A stretch of 6,969 nucleotides of DNA from Betaproteobacteria bacterium. Its GTDB lineage: Bacteria; Pseudomonadota; Gammaproteobacteria; Burkholderiales; Burkholderiaceae_A. Location: assembly GCA_028139685.1 (NCBI GenBank), contig JAOINQ010000033.1, positions 1-6,969 on the forward strand, given 5' to 3'. The position numbers and the translations under genes are program-made. This document shows, piece after piece, positions 1 through 6,333 of the stretch. The notes below the pieces were generated by a model that was not told where the DNA came from, searched no databases, and worked only from the letters and a program-made list of their open reading frames with translations. Numbering within the stretch: the stretch's first letter is position 1; the number at the start of each line of letters is the position of its first letter.

Positions 1-765
1 TTGTTACCCTTTGATACTAACCAAAAAATAATTTTTTGCAGGGATGTAACAAAACTGAGACAACTAGAAATTGAAAAGAGAGACTTCGTTGCTAGCGCTT
101 CCCATGAGCTAAAAACGCCCTTGACAGTCATCAACGGATATTTAGAAACTATCTCCGAAATAGAAATTAACAAAGTTGAAAGAAATAAAATGCTCGCAGA
201 AATGCTTCTTCAAACTAAGCGAATGGATGAGTTAATCAATGATCTGCTATTACTATCGAAACTAGAAAAATCCTACCCCGCAAAAAATACCCATCGAACA
301 AACATAAGTTTATTAACGAGGGAGTTATCAAAATTGAGTGCAAATGTTGACAAAAATCAACATTCAATTTATTTCAATATCGAGGATAATGTTTTCGTAT
401 CTGGAGCTGAAGAAAACCTTAGAAGCGCTTTTTGGAATTTAATTAATAACGCGATAATCTACACCCAAAAAGGCGGTAAAATATGGGTGAGTTGTTTTAA
501 TTCAGAGGAAAATAATGTGGTTTTCGCTGTGAGCGATAACGGCCCTGGAATTGAGGCGCATCACATCGACAAGTTGACTGAAAGGTTTTATAGAGTTGAT
601 AGTACGGGATCAAGGGAAATTAGGGGTACTGGACTTGGACTATCTATAGTTAATGAGATTGTCCAAAAGTATGGAGCCTCACTTAAAATAGAGAGTCAAC
701 CAAATATCGGAAGCAAATTCAGTATAATCTTCTCGCCAATAGTTGCCGACATTTTGATTAAATAA
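1..765 (+). CDS. phoR: Sensor histidine kinase, PhoR-like, 3' part (5' end outside window)
   Basis: This is the C-terminal 254 residues of a two-component sensor kinase, which autophosphorylates on histidine and passes the phosphate to a response regulator; PhoR-type proteins act with PhoB in phosphate sensing. The visible part begins in what looks like the end of a PAS domain (RDVTKLRQLE). The HisKA dimerisation domain follows, with the H-box SHELKTPL (phospho-accepting His at visible residue 35). The HATPase domain has the N-box around NLINNA (146-151), the G1 box DNGPGI (179-184), the F-box ERFYRVD (194-200) and the G2 box GTGLGLSIV (209-217). All catalytic boxes are intact. Full-length PhoR proteins have roughly 430 residues, so the membrane segments and most of the PAS domain lie upstream of the window. 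The TTG at position 1 is probably an internal Leu codon, not a start. The assignment to PhoR rather than another HisKA kinase rests on the PAS-HisKA junction and is less certain than the kinase call. The next gene starts 8 nt after the stop. Confidence 0.8.
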   Translation: MLPFDTNQKIIFCRDVTKLRQLEIEKRDFVASASHELKTPLTVINGYLETISEIEINKVERNKMLAEMLLQTKRMDELINDLLLLSKLEKSYPAKNTHRTNISLLTRELSKLSANVDKNQHSIYFNIEDNVFVSGAEENLRSAFWNLINNAIIYTQKGGKIWVSCFNSEENNVVFAVSDNGPGIEAHHIDKLTERFYRVDSTGSREIRGTGLGLSIVNEIVQKYGASLKIESQPNIGSKFSIIFSPIVADILIK

Positions 766-773
766 TTAGACAA

Positions 774-2330
774 ATGAACAGTAAGCAGAAAAAAGATATT
801 TTAGATATATACCTGAAGAAAATTTTATGCGCTAACGTTTACGACGTCGCGACAGAATCAAAATTAGAGTTTGCGCCCATTATCAGTAGGAAGATAGGGA
901 AAAAGATTTTTTACAAAAGAGAAGATCAACAAGAGACGTTCTCCTTTAAGATACGAGGCGCCTACAATAAAATGTCAAATTTAAGCCCCAAAGAGCTTAT
1001 TAAAGGAGTTATTGCTGCATCAGCGGGCAATCATGGGCAAGGGGTTAGTCTTGCTGCCAAAAAACTCAAAATAAGATCGACCATAGTGATGCCACAAACT
1101 ACGCCATCAGTGAAAGTACTATCAGTGAAAAGATTAGGCTCCGATGTGGTGTTGCATGGCGATTCTTATTCCGATGCTTTTGAAGAGGCAAGGAAAATCG
1201 CAAGACTTAGTAAGAAACAATTAATCCATCCTTTCGACGACATGCACGTTATCGCAGGTCAAGGAACCATAGGAATGGAAATCATCAGGCAGATGTCCGA
1301 ACCAATTGATGCCATATTTATTGCGGTTGGTGGTGGCGGTTTAATATCAGGTATAGGTTGTTACATTAAGTCAATCAGACCAAACATAAAGATTATTGGT
1401 GTTCAAACTGCGGATTCCGATGCAATGGCGCGTTCTATTGATAAAGGCAAAAGGATTAAGCTTAAACACGTGGGGATTTTTTCTGATGGAACTGCTGTCA
1501 AGCAAGTAGGATTTGAAACTTTTAAGCTTGCTAAAATTGTCGTTGATGATTTTTGTATAGTCAGTGCTGATGAAATCTGTGCTGCGACAAAGGATATATT
1601 TGAGGATACTCGCACAATTCAAGAGCCCGCTGGAGCAATGGCACTTGCAGGACTTAAAAAGTATGTTGCAGTTAATGGTCACACGCAAAAATTAGACAAT
1701 TTAGTCGCGATTACTTGTGGTGCTAATGTTAACTTTGATAGATTGAGAATAATAGCGGAACGATCGGAGCTAGGAGAAAACAAGGAGGCTTTGCTAGCAG
1801 TATCTTTGCCTGAAAGGAGGGGATCTTTCTTGAAGTTATGTGAAACATTAGGAAATCGTCATATAACGGAATTTAATTACAGGATGGAAGACTCGAACAT
1901 GGCTGTTGTCTTTGCTGGTATCGAAGTAAAAGACTCTAAAGAGAAAATTAAAACTCTGAAGGCACTAAAGATACATGGGTTCAAGGTTTTTGACCTGTCA
2001 GACGACGAAATCTCAAAATCACACATACGGCATATGGTCGGAGGAAAATCAAACCTTACCGATAACGAAAAATTATTTAAGTTTGATTTCCCTGAACGCC
2101 CAGGCGCTCTCACTAGTTTTCTATCTAAGATGCATCCCTCGTGGAATATTTCTTTATTTAATTACAAGAATAATGGGACTGACAGTGGAAAGATATTAAT
2201 TGGATTACAAGTGCCTGAGGATGAGGGACGACTTTTGGAAAAATTCCTCAAGCAATTAGGGTACGAATATACAAACGAATCGCAAAATCTTGCTTACAAG
2301 CTATTTCTCAATAAAAAATCCCCAAGATAA
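774..2330 (+). CDS. ilvA: Biosynthetic threonine ammonia-lyase (threonine dehydratase)
   Basis: IlvA is a cytoplasmic PLP enzyme that deaminates L-threonine to 2-oxobutanoate and ammonia, the first step committed to isoleucine. The 518-residue product has the usual length of the biosynthetic form (E. coli about 514). The fold-type II catalytic domain fills about residues 18-325. The PLP lysine is K59 in SFKIRGAYN, the cofactor-contacting loop is SAGNHGQG (83-90), the glycine loop that holds the PLP phosphate is GGGGL (186-190), and CGANVNFDRLR (315-325) closes the domain. Two ACT-like regulatory domains follow, about 338-410 (starting near LLAVSLPERRGSF) and 434-510 (starting near FKFDFPERPGAL), joined by a HMVGG motif at 420-424. 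Two ACT domains imply allosteric inhibition by isoleucine and activation by valine, as known for this family. The ATG at 774 gives the expected N-terminus, although no clear Shine-Dalgarno sequence precedes it. The 8-nt gap from the kinase gene suggests co-transcription. Confidence 0.96.
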   Translation: MNSKQKKDILDIYLKKILCANVYDVATESKLEFAPIISRKIGKKIFYKREDQQETFSFKIRGAYNKMSNLSPKELIKGVIAASAGNHGQGVSLAAKKLKIRSTIVMPQTTPSVKVLSVKRLGSDVVLHGDSYSDAFEEARKIARLSKKQLIHPFDDMHVIAGQGTIGMEIIRQMSEPIDAIFIAVGGGGLISGIGCYIKSIRPNIKIIGVQTADSDAMARSIDKGKRIKLKHVGIFSDGTAVKQVGFETFKLAKIVVDDFCIVSADEICAATKDIFEDTRTIQEPAGAMALAGLKKYVAVNGHTQKLDNLVAITCGANVNFDRLRIIAERSELGENKEALLAVSLPERRGSFLKLCETLGNRHITEFNYRMEDSNMAVVFAGIEVKDSKEKIKTLKALKIHGFKVFDLSDDEISKSHIRHMVGGKSNLTDNEKLFKFDFPERPGALTSFLSKMHPSWNISLFNYKNNGTDSGKILIGLQVPEDEGRLLEKFLKQLGYEYTNESQNLAYKLFLNKKSPR

Positions 2331-2342
2331 AACAAAACTGTA

Positions 2343-3623
2343 ATGGACTTTAAATATTTTATTATTGGTTTAAATCATAAAAGCGCTGATTTGTCACTGC
2401 GGGAGCGTGTCAGCATCCCAGAAAATAAAATTTTGCAAGCACAACAACAATTAAAAACGCTTTTGGATCCTCTTGCGATTGAGCAGGTTATTTTATCGAC
2501 GTGTAACCGTACGGAATTTTATTTTTATGGTGATAATTTATCAAACATATTTGATAAAACACTAAATTGGCTAGCAATGCATTCAAACGAAAATATTGAA
2601 AAAATCCAAGCACATACATATAAACGAGAAGGAAAGGATGCCGTTTCCCATATTTTTTGTTTGGCATGTGGATTAGATTCTATGGCAATGGGTGAGACTC
2701 AGATTTTAGGTCAGCTAAAATCCGCAACTCGTATATCAAAAGAACTCGGTTATGCCGGTAATAACCTTGATTATTTAACTCAAAAAGCGTTCAATGTAGC
2801 AAAGCTAGTTCGAAGCGAGACAGATATTGGGAAACAATCAATATCTTTAGCATCTTTATCCATCCAGCTAACCAAAAAGATTTTTGGCGACCTATCCAAT
2901 TGTGATGTTTTGTTTATTGGTGCAGGTGAAATGATAAACCTCTGTCTAAATCATATTTCAGGACAAAATCCTAAGTCGGTAACCTTAACAAATAGGGACC
3001 TAAAGCGAGGGCAAGAGCTTATAAAAAAATTCAGTGGGAGCTACTTTCCAATTTCAGATTTAAATAGGAACCTGGAGAATTTTGACGTAATAATTAGCTG
3101 CACGGCCAGTTCTTTGCCTTTGGTTGGTCTTGGTGCAATTTCGACCGCTTTAAAAAAAAGGAAAAATCGTCCTATTGTTTGTATAGACTTAGCTGTTCCA
3201 AGGGATTTTGAACCTGAGGTTAAAAAACTCGATAACGTTTTTCTTTTTTCGATAGATGACTTAGGTGCTCAGATAGATGAAAATATTAAGTCAAGAATAT
3301 CATCCGCTGGAGAAGCTAGAGAGATTATAGAGGACAGTATCGAAGAATTTTTCAATTGGAAAGAAAAACGTAAAATTGTTCCAATAATACAGCAATTAAA
3401 AAGCAAGAGTGATCAGGCAATTAAAAGTGAGGTCAAAAATGCGATTAGAAAAGTTGAGAATGGCACAACCGTAGAGGACGTTCTATCCGAACTGGCAAAT
3501 AAGATTTCGAATAAATTTTTACACAATGCTTACGTAGCTTTAAATGATCATAATTCAGAAAAATATTCAGAAATAAGGCATTGGATTAAAAAACTATACG
3601 GGATAGAGCTCGATGATAAATGA
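2343..3623 (+). CDS. hemA: Glutamyl-tRNA reductase
   Basis: HemA uses NADPH to reduce glutamyl-tRNA(Glu) to glutamate-1-semialdehyde, the first committed step of the C5 route to heme and other tetrapyrroles. The 426-residue product is of normal length. The N-terminal catalytic domain begins with FIIGLNHKSADLSLRE (residues 6-21) and carries the nucleophilic cysteine C54 in STCNRTE; a conserved GETQILGQ segment lies at 117-124. The NADPH-binding Rossmann domain has the glycine motif GAGEM (193-197) and the DLAVPRDFEP segment (282-291). A helical C-terminal dimerisation domain runs from about residue 310, including the conserved region around FFNWK. The gene starts 12 nt after ilvA. Its last 11 nt overlap the start of prfA, which suggests translational coupling. 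hemA next to prfA and prmC is a common proteobacterial arrangement. Confidence 0.97.
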   Translation: MDFKYFIIGLNHKSADLSLRERVSIPENKILQAQQQLKTLLDPLAIEQVILSTCNRTEFYFYGDNLSNIFDKTLNWLAMHSNENIEKIQAHTYKREGKDAVSHIFCLACGLDSMAMGETQILGQLKSATRISKELGYAGNNLDYLTQKAFNVAKLVRSETDIGKQSISLASLSIQLTKKIFGDLSNCDVLFIGAGEMINLCLNHISGQNPKSVTLTNRDLKRGQELIKKFSGSYFPISDLNRNLENFDVIISCTASSLPLVGLGAISTALKKRKNRPIVCIDLAVPRDFEPEVKKLDNVFLFSIDDLGAQIDENIKSRISSAGEAREIIEDSIEEFFNWKEKRKIVPIIQQLKSKSDQAIKSEVKNAIRKVENGTTVEDVLSELANKISNKFLHNAYVALNDHNSEKYSEIRHWIKKLYGIELDDK

Positions 3624-4692
3624 AAGTTTAAGGAAAAGGCTGGAAAAGATTAATTCACGTTTAACAGACGTCGAGCTAGAATTAGCCAATCCTGAGGTGA
3701 CTAAAAATATAAAGAAATTTCAAGCACTTTCTATCGAAAGGGCAGAGTTATTACCCATTGTAGATCGGGCGAGAAATTTGGATAGCCTGAGCAAAGACAT
3801 TGAAACGACTGAATCTTGGACCTCAGACCCAGAACTAAAAGAAGACGCAGTCATTGAGTTAGAAGGTTTAAAAAAAAGAGTGACAGAAGTTGAAAATGAG
3901 CTCAAAGGGTTACTTTTACCAAAAGATCCGAATGATAAAAAAAATGTGCTTTTGGAAATTCGAGCAGGGACAGGTGGTGATGAGTCGACCCTGTTTGCAG
4001 CCGACTTAATGCGCATGTACACAAAATTTGCTGAGAGAAAGAAATGGAAAATAGAAATTATCTCTTCCCATGAGTCTGGCCTGGGGGGATTTAAAGAAAT
4101 CATCATAAAATTAGTTGGTAAGAATGTTTACTCTACCCTCAAGTTTGAATCTGGTGGTCACCGAGTTCAACGGATTCCTGTTACAGAAACACAAGGAAGA
4201 ATACATACTTCAGCATGCACTGTAGCTGTTTTGGCTGAAGTAGAAAACATTAGTGAAATTAATATTAAGCCTGAAGAGATAAGGGTTGATGTATTCCGTG
4301 CATCTGGAGCTGGAGGACAGCATGTAAACAAAACAGAGTCCGCTGTCAGAATTACTCATTTACCGACAGGGACAGTAGCTGAGTGTCAAGATGACCGTAG
4401 CCAACACAAAAACAAAGAAAAAGCACTCAAAGTTTTATGCGCACGAATAAAAGATCAAGAACTTGCTAACCAGCAAAAGTCCATAGCAGACACGCGTAAA
4501 ACGCTCATAGGTTCCGGAGATCGGTCAGAGCGAATTCGAACATATAATTTCCCCCAGGGTAGAGTTACAGACCATAGAATAAACCTAACGTCTTACAAAT
4601 TGGACCAGGTACTTGAAGGTATGCTAGAGGAGTTCACGGATATGCTTGTCGCACAACATCAGGCAGAAAGATTATCGTCGATGGTAGATTAG
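3613..4692 (+). CDS. prfA: Peptide chain release factor 1
   Basis: RF1 recognises UAA and UAG stop codons in the ribosomal A site and triggers hydrolysis of peptidyl-tRNA. At 359 residues the length matches the family (E. coli 360). Domain 1 is helical (about 1-100). The codon-recognition tripeptide that identifies RF1 rather than RF2 is PVT at 189-191, within RIPVTETQGRIHTSA; PVT is an accepted variant of the more common PAT. The catalytic GGQ is at 234-236 in SGAGGQHVNKTES; its Gln236 is the residue methylated by PrmC, whose gene comes next. The YNFPQGRVTDHR segment (311-322) is also typical of RF1. The start ATG lies inside the last codons of hemA in another frame. The ATG at 3620 is out of frame, so the start at 3613 is well supported. 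The stop is TAG, one of the codons RF1 itself reads. Confidence 0.97.
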   Translation: MINESLRKRLEKINSRLTDVELELANPEVTKNIKKFQALSIERAELLPIVDRARNLDSLSKDIETTESWTSDPELKEDAVIELEGLKKRVTEVENELKGLLLPKDPNDKKNVLLEIRAGTGGDESTLFAADLMRMYTKFAERKKWKIEIISSHESGLGGFKEIIIKLVGKNVYSTLKFESGGHRVQRIPVTETQGRIHTSACTVAVLAEVENISEINIKPEEIRVDVFRASGAGGQHVNKTESAVRITHLPTGTVAECQDDRSQHKNKEKALKVLCARIKDQELANQQKSIADTRKTLIGSGDRSERIRTYNFPQGRVTDHRINLTSYKLDQVLEGMLEEFTDMLVAQHQAERLSSMVD

Positions 4693-4696
4693 GTGA

Positions 4697-5518
4697 ATGA
4701 ATGATATTAAATACAACACGTATATCCGAAAACTCATTTCACATATAGCAAAAAAACCTGATTATTGGCATCTTGCTCACCAATGTGAGGAACTTCCGGA
4801 TGAATCTTGCTATGCCTTGTTATCCGAGTCTCTAAAGAAATTGGATGCAGGGATTCCCTTTGAATATATCGTCGGTTGGACTGAATTTTACAAATTCAAG
4901 TTTCAAGTTACTGAAAATGTTTTAATACCGCGAGGGGAAACTGAAATTCTCGTGGAAGAATCTATTATTACTCTATCTAATTCCAAAAAAAACAACCTTA
5001 AAATTCTAGAACTAGGAGTCGGATCTGGTGCAGTTATTTCTAGTATATTGTTATCTATTTCCAAATCAATATATGCCATGGCAACGGACTGCTCGCCAAA
5101 GGCAATATCGGAAGCGAGGAATAACTCCATTAGACTCGGCGTCAATATACATTTCAGGCTGGGCGACTGGTGGGATGCTTTAGATTCTGACGAAGATGGA
5201 CCCTTTGACTTGATAATTACAAACCCGCCGTATGTAGGTACGAAAAAAACCAATGGGGAAAATACATTATCTGGTTATGAACCCTCTATATCACTTTATG
5301 GAAAAGAGCCCACTCAATCTGGAACCAAAGACGCAATGAAAATCATTAGCGGAGCAAGTGATTGGTTAAAAGATGATGGTAGACTGTTAATTGAACACGG
5401 ATTTGACCAAAGGAACCTACTTAGTGATTTTGCTATATTAAAAGGATTGGTTGTGTTGGAACAAATTGATGATTTATCAGGTCTACCGAGAGTATTGATA
5501 TTGGGAAAGTCAACGTAA
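4697..5518 (+). CDS. prmC: Release factor glutamine N5-methyltransferase, divergent PrmC
   Basis: PrmC transfers a methyl group from S-adenosylmethionine to the glutamine of the GGQ motif in RF1 and RF2, which raises termination efficiency. The 273-residue product has a short helical N-terminal domain (about 1-68), where WTEFYKFKFQVT (61-72) matches the conserved GxxEFYG-like stretch. A Rossmann methyltransferase domain follows. The SAM-binding motif is ELGVGSGAV (105-113), and the substrate-glutamine motif NPPYV (176-180) is intact. The family motif IPRPETE is IPRGETE here (77-83), with Gly for Pro, and the segment after NPPY is also unlike typical members (LYGKEPTQSGTKDAM). The identification rests on NPPY, on the motif order and on the position 4 nt after prfA. 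AGGTG lies only 1 nt from the ATG, which is too close for a normal ribosome site, so initiation may depend on coupling to prfA termination. HemK is a synonym. Confidence 0.93.
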   Translation: MNDIKYNTYIRKLISHIAKKPDYWHLAHQCEELPDESCYALLSESLKKLDAGIPFEYIVGWTEFYKFKFQVTENVLIPRGETEILVEESIITLSNSKKNNLKILELGVGSGAVISSILLSISKSIYAMATDCSPKAISEARNNSIRLGVNIHFRLGDWWDALDSDEDGPFDLIITNPPYVGTKKTNGENTLSGYEPSISLYGKEPTQSGTKDAMKIISGASDWLKDDGRLLIEHGFDQRNLLSDFAILKGLVVLEQIDDLSGLPRVLILGKST

Positions 5519-5524
5519 TGAATA

Positions 5525-5531
5525 GGGGAGG
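5525..5531 (+). promoter_or_regulatory. Ribosome binding site that decides the grxD start
   Basis: GGGGAGG is the strongest Shine-Dalgarno-like sequence in the plus-strand gene run and lies 10 nt before the ATG at 5542. Because it falls within the first codons of the longer possible reading frame from 5518, it argues for the shorter 109-residue GrxD. Confidence 0.65.
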
Positions 5532-5541
5532 CGTAGTTCAT

Positions 5542-5871
5542 ATGGAAGCAAGCGATTTTATAAAAGATGCTATAACCAATAATAAAGTAGTTCTCTTTAT
5601 GAAAGGAACTGCACAGTTCCCGCAGTGTGGTTTCTCGGGACAAGTTATTCAAATCTTAAAGAAAAGCGGACTCAGGGATATCGCGACCATCAACGTTTTG
5701 GAAGATGAACAAGTCAGGCAAGAGATTAAAGAATTTTCGCAATGGCCGACTATTCCACAGCTTTATATAAATGAAAAATTTATCGGCGGAGCAGATATCG
5801 TTAGTGAAATGTACGAAACTGGAGAATTGTTGGAATTGTTGCGAAAAGAAGCCATACTCTCTGCAGAATGA
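5542..5871 (+). CDS. grxD: Monothiol glutaredoxin, Grx4 family
   Basis: Monothiol CGFS glutaredoxins bind a [2Fe-2S] cluster with glutathione, often together with BolA proteins, and pass it to Fe-S targets. Counting from the chosen start, the product has 109 residues, close to E. coli GrxD (about 115). The active-site CGFS is at residues 29-32, after MKGTAQFPQ. WPTIPQLYI with its cis-proline region and the glutathione-contacting GGADIV follow, then EMYETGEL near the C-terminus. The reading frame extends upstream to an ATG at 5518 that overlaps the prmC stop. I prefer the ATG at 5542 because its product aligns with the usual N-terminus of the family, and a strong purine-rich Shine-Dalgarno (GGGGAGG, 5525-5531) sits 10 nt before it, inside the longer frame. 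This is the last gene of the plus-strand run and converges on the tRNA-Thr gene 43 nt away. Confidence 0.94.
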   Translation: MEASDFIKDAITNNKVVLFMKGTAQFPQCGFSGQVIQILKKSGLRDIATINVLEDEQVRQEIKEFSQWPTIPQLYINEKFIGGADIVSEMYETGELLELLRKEAILSAE

Positions 5872-5890
5872 AATTTCTCACAAGCGTCTC

Positions 5891-5914
5891 TCGGAAAAAT
5901 TTTACCGAAAAAAA
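5891..5914. terminator. Possible termination region between convergent grxD and tRNA-Thr
   Basis: An imperfect inverted repeat spans 5891-5908 (TCGG against CCGA, with A/T pairs inside and one A/A mismatch), followed on the plus strand by a run of A. Read on the minus strand, seven U residues come directly after the CCA end of the tRNA, before the inverted repeat. The layout is not a standard hairpin followed by a U-run in either direction. I offer it only because two convergent transcripts must end in this 43-nt gap and no better candidate is visible. Confidence 0.3.
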
Positions 5915-6204
5915 TGGTGCCGGTTATCGGATTTGAACTGATGACCTACCGCTTCATAATTCTCAACCATTTTCACAGTCGACAACAATTGTCGTGAGAA
6001 TTTGGACTTTCTCTTCATCATATTGATTAGCATCAACTTAGATGCTCCCCGTCAAGTCTCTACACGTTCACCCACAAAGGTGCTTCGCTCGGGATTGCCA
6101 TTTTAAAGGTTTCCCCGAATTTGAGGAGTGGTCATCTCAATGTTTCCAAAGAGAGTTGCAATTTAACTTACAAGGCGGTTGCTCTACCACTGAGCTAAAC
6201 CGGC
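5915..6204 (-). tRNA. tRNA-Thr(UGU), split by a group I intron
   Basis: Read on the minus strand, exon 1 is 6170-6204 (35 nt) and exon 2 is 5915-5954 (40 nt including an encoded CCA). Joined, they give a 75-nt cloverleaf. The acceptor stem GCCGGTT pairs fully with AACCGGC, with discriminator A. The D-arm is GCTC/GAGC with a 7-nt loop. The anticodon stem ACCGC pairs with GCGGT around the loop CTTGTAA, giving anticodon UGU for ACA and related threonine codons. The variable loop is AGGTC and the T-loop TTCAAAT. The T-stem ATCAG/CCGAT contains one A.C mismatch (positions 52-62). The exons closely resemble threonine tRNAs of other proteobacteria. The 215-nt insertion lies between position 36, the last anticodon base, and A37, so no functional anticodon loop exists until it is removed. 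The gene lies downstream of sspB on the same strand and converges on grxD. Confidence 0.95.
5955..6169 (-). ncRNA. Self-splicing group I intron (probably IC3) in tRNA-Thr
   Basis: This 215-nt intron interrupts the anticodon loop after U36. Hand folding of the minus strand gives the conserved core. P1: exon UUGU pairs with guide GCAA, with the U.G wobble at the splice site. P2 carries a GAAA loop (plus positions 6143-6146). P3: CUCCUC/GGGGAG (6123-6128 with 6045-6050). P4: CGGGG/UCCCG (6113-6117 with 6090-6094), preceded by J3/4 AAAUU and followed by AAACC. P7: GACUU/AAGUC (6054-6058 with 6005-6009), the guanosine-binding helix. P8: CAUC/GAUG. P9: an 8-bp AAUUCUCA/UGAGAAUU helix (5995-6002 with 5958-5965) enclosing a 6-bp hairpin at 5980-5994. 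The last intron base is G. Segments such as GAGACUUGACGGGGAGC and GGCAAUCCCGAGC resemble the R and Q motifs of the cyanobacterial tRNA-Leu and Azoarcus tRNA-Ile introns, which are IC3. No homing endonuclease or maturase ORF is present. Splicing would use an external guanosine. Confidence 0.93.
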
Positions 6205-6333
6205 ACGGATTCAAATATAACATGCACTACCCATTATTTCCGTAATTTTTTTTATTATTTGCGAATTTAGTGTTGAAGTCCATCGTTTTGCGTTCTTCAA
6301 ATTACCTGAGTTTGTCTTTCGGGAGAATCATCC
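6205..6333. other. Spacer between sspB and tRNA-Thr
   Basis: This 129-nt A/T-rich stretch has no plausible ORF. It holds the probable tRNA promoter and an 8-base T run (plus strand, 6246-6253). A short inverted repeat GGGA/TCCC lies near 6320-6333, just past the sspB stop; it has no U-run on the minus strand, so I do not call it a terminator. Confidence 0.6.
6214..6222 (-). promoter_or_regulatory. Probable extended -10 promoter of tRNA-Thr
   Basis: On the minus strand, TGT followed by TATATT forms an extended -10 element (TGnTATATT). A start about seven bases downstream, near 6207, would leave a leader of only about 3 nt before the first base of the mature tRNA. A weak -35-like TTACGG lies 19-20 bases upstream, and an A/T-rich stretch (6241-6260) could act as an UP element. 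Read-through from sspB is the alternative. Confidence 0.55.

Noticed and set aside
1371..2199. Several ORFs on the other strand or in other frames within ilvA
   Set aside because: They lie inside a strongly conserved coding frame and show no recognisable motifs.
3720..4106. Minus-strand ORF of 128 codons within prfA
   Set aside because: It is antisense to a conserved RF1 region, serine-rich as expected for a shadow frame, and has no support of its own.
5518..5541. Longer GrxD starting at the ATG that overlaps the prmC stop
   Set aside because: The extra eight residues do not match the family N-terminus, and the strong Shine-Dalgarno lies within this stretch, serving the ATG at 5542.
5980..5994. 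Near-palindrome CGACAACAATTGTCG as an operator or terminator
   Set aside because: It lies inside the intron, within the 8-bp P9 helix, and is explained as a peripheral hairpin of the ribozyme.
5955..6169. tmRNA or another structured ncRNA as identity of the insert
   Set aside because: There is no tag reading frame or tRNA-like domain of its own, while the group I core and precise splice-site pairing explain the sequence.
6042..6245. Plus-strand ORF of 67 codons across the tRNA region
   Set aside because: It runs antisense through the intron and tRNA exon 1, has no ribosome site and no recognisable protein sequence, and is explained by the RNA gene on the other strand.
6246..6253. Run of eight T on the plus strand as a terminator for grxD
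   Set aside because: No stable hairpin precedes it, and it lies beyond the convergent tRNA gene, more than 370 nt after grxD.
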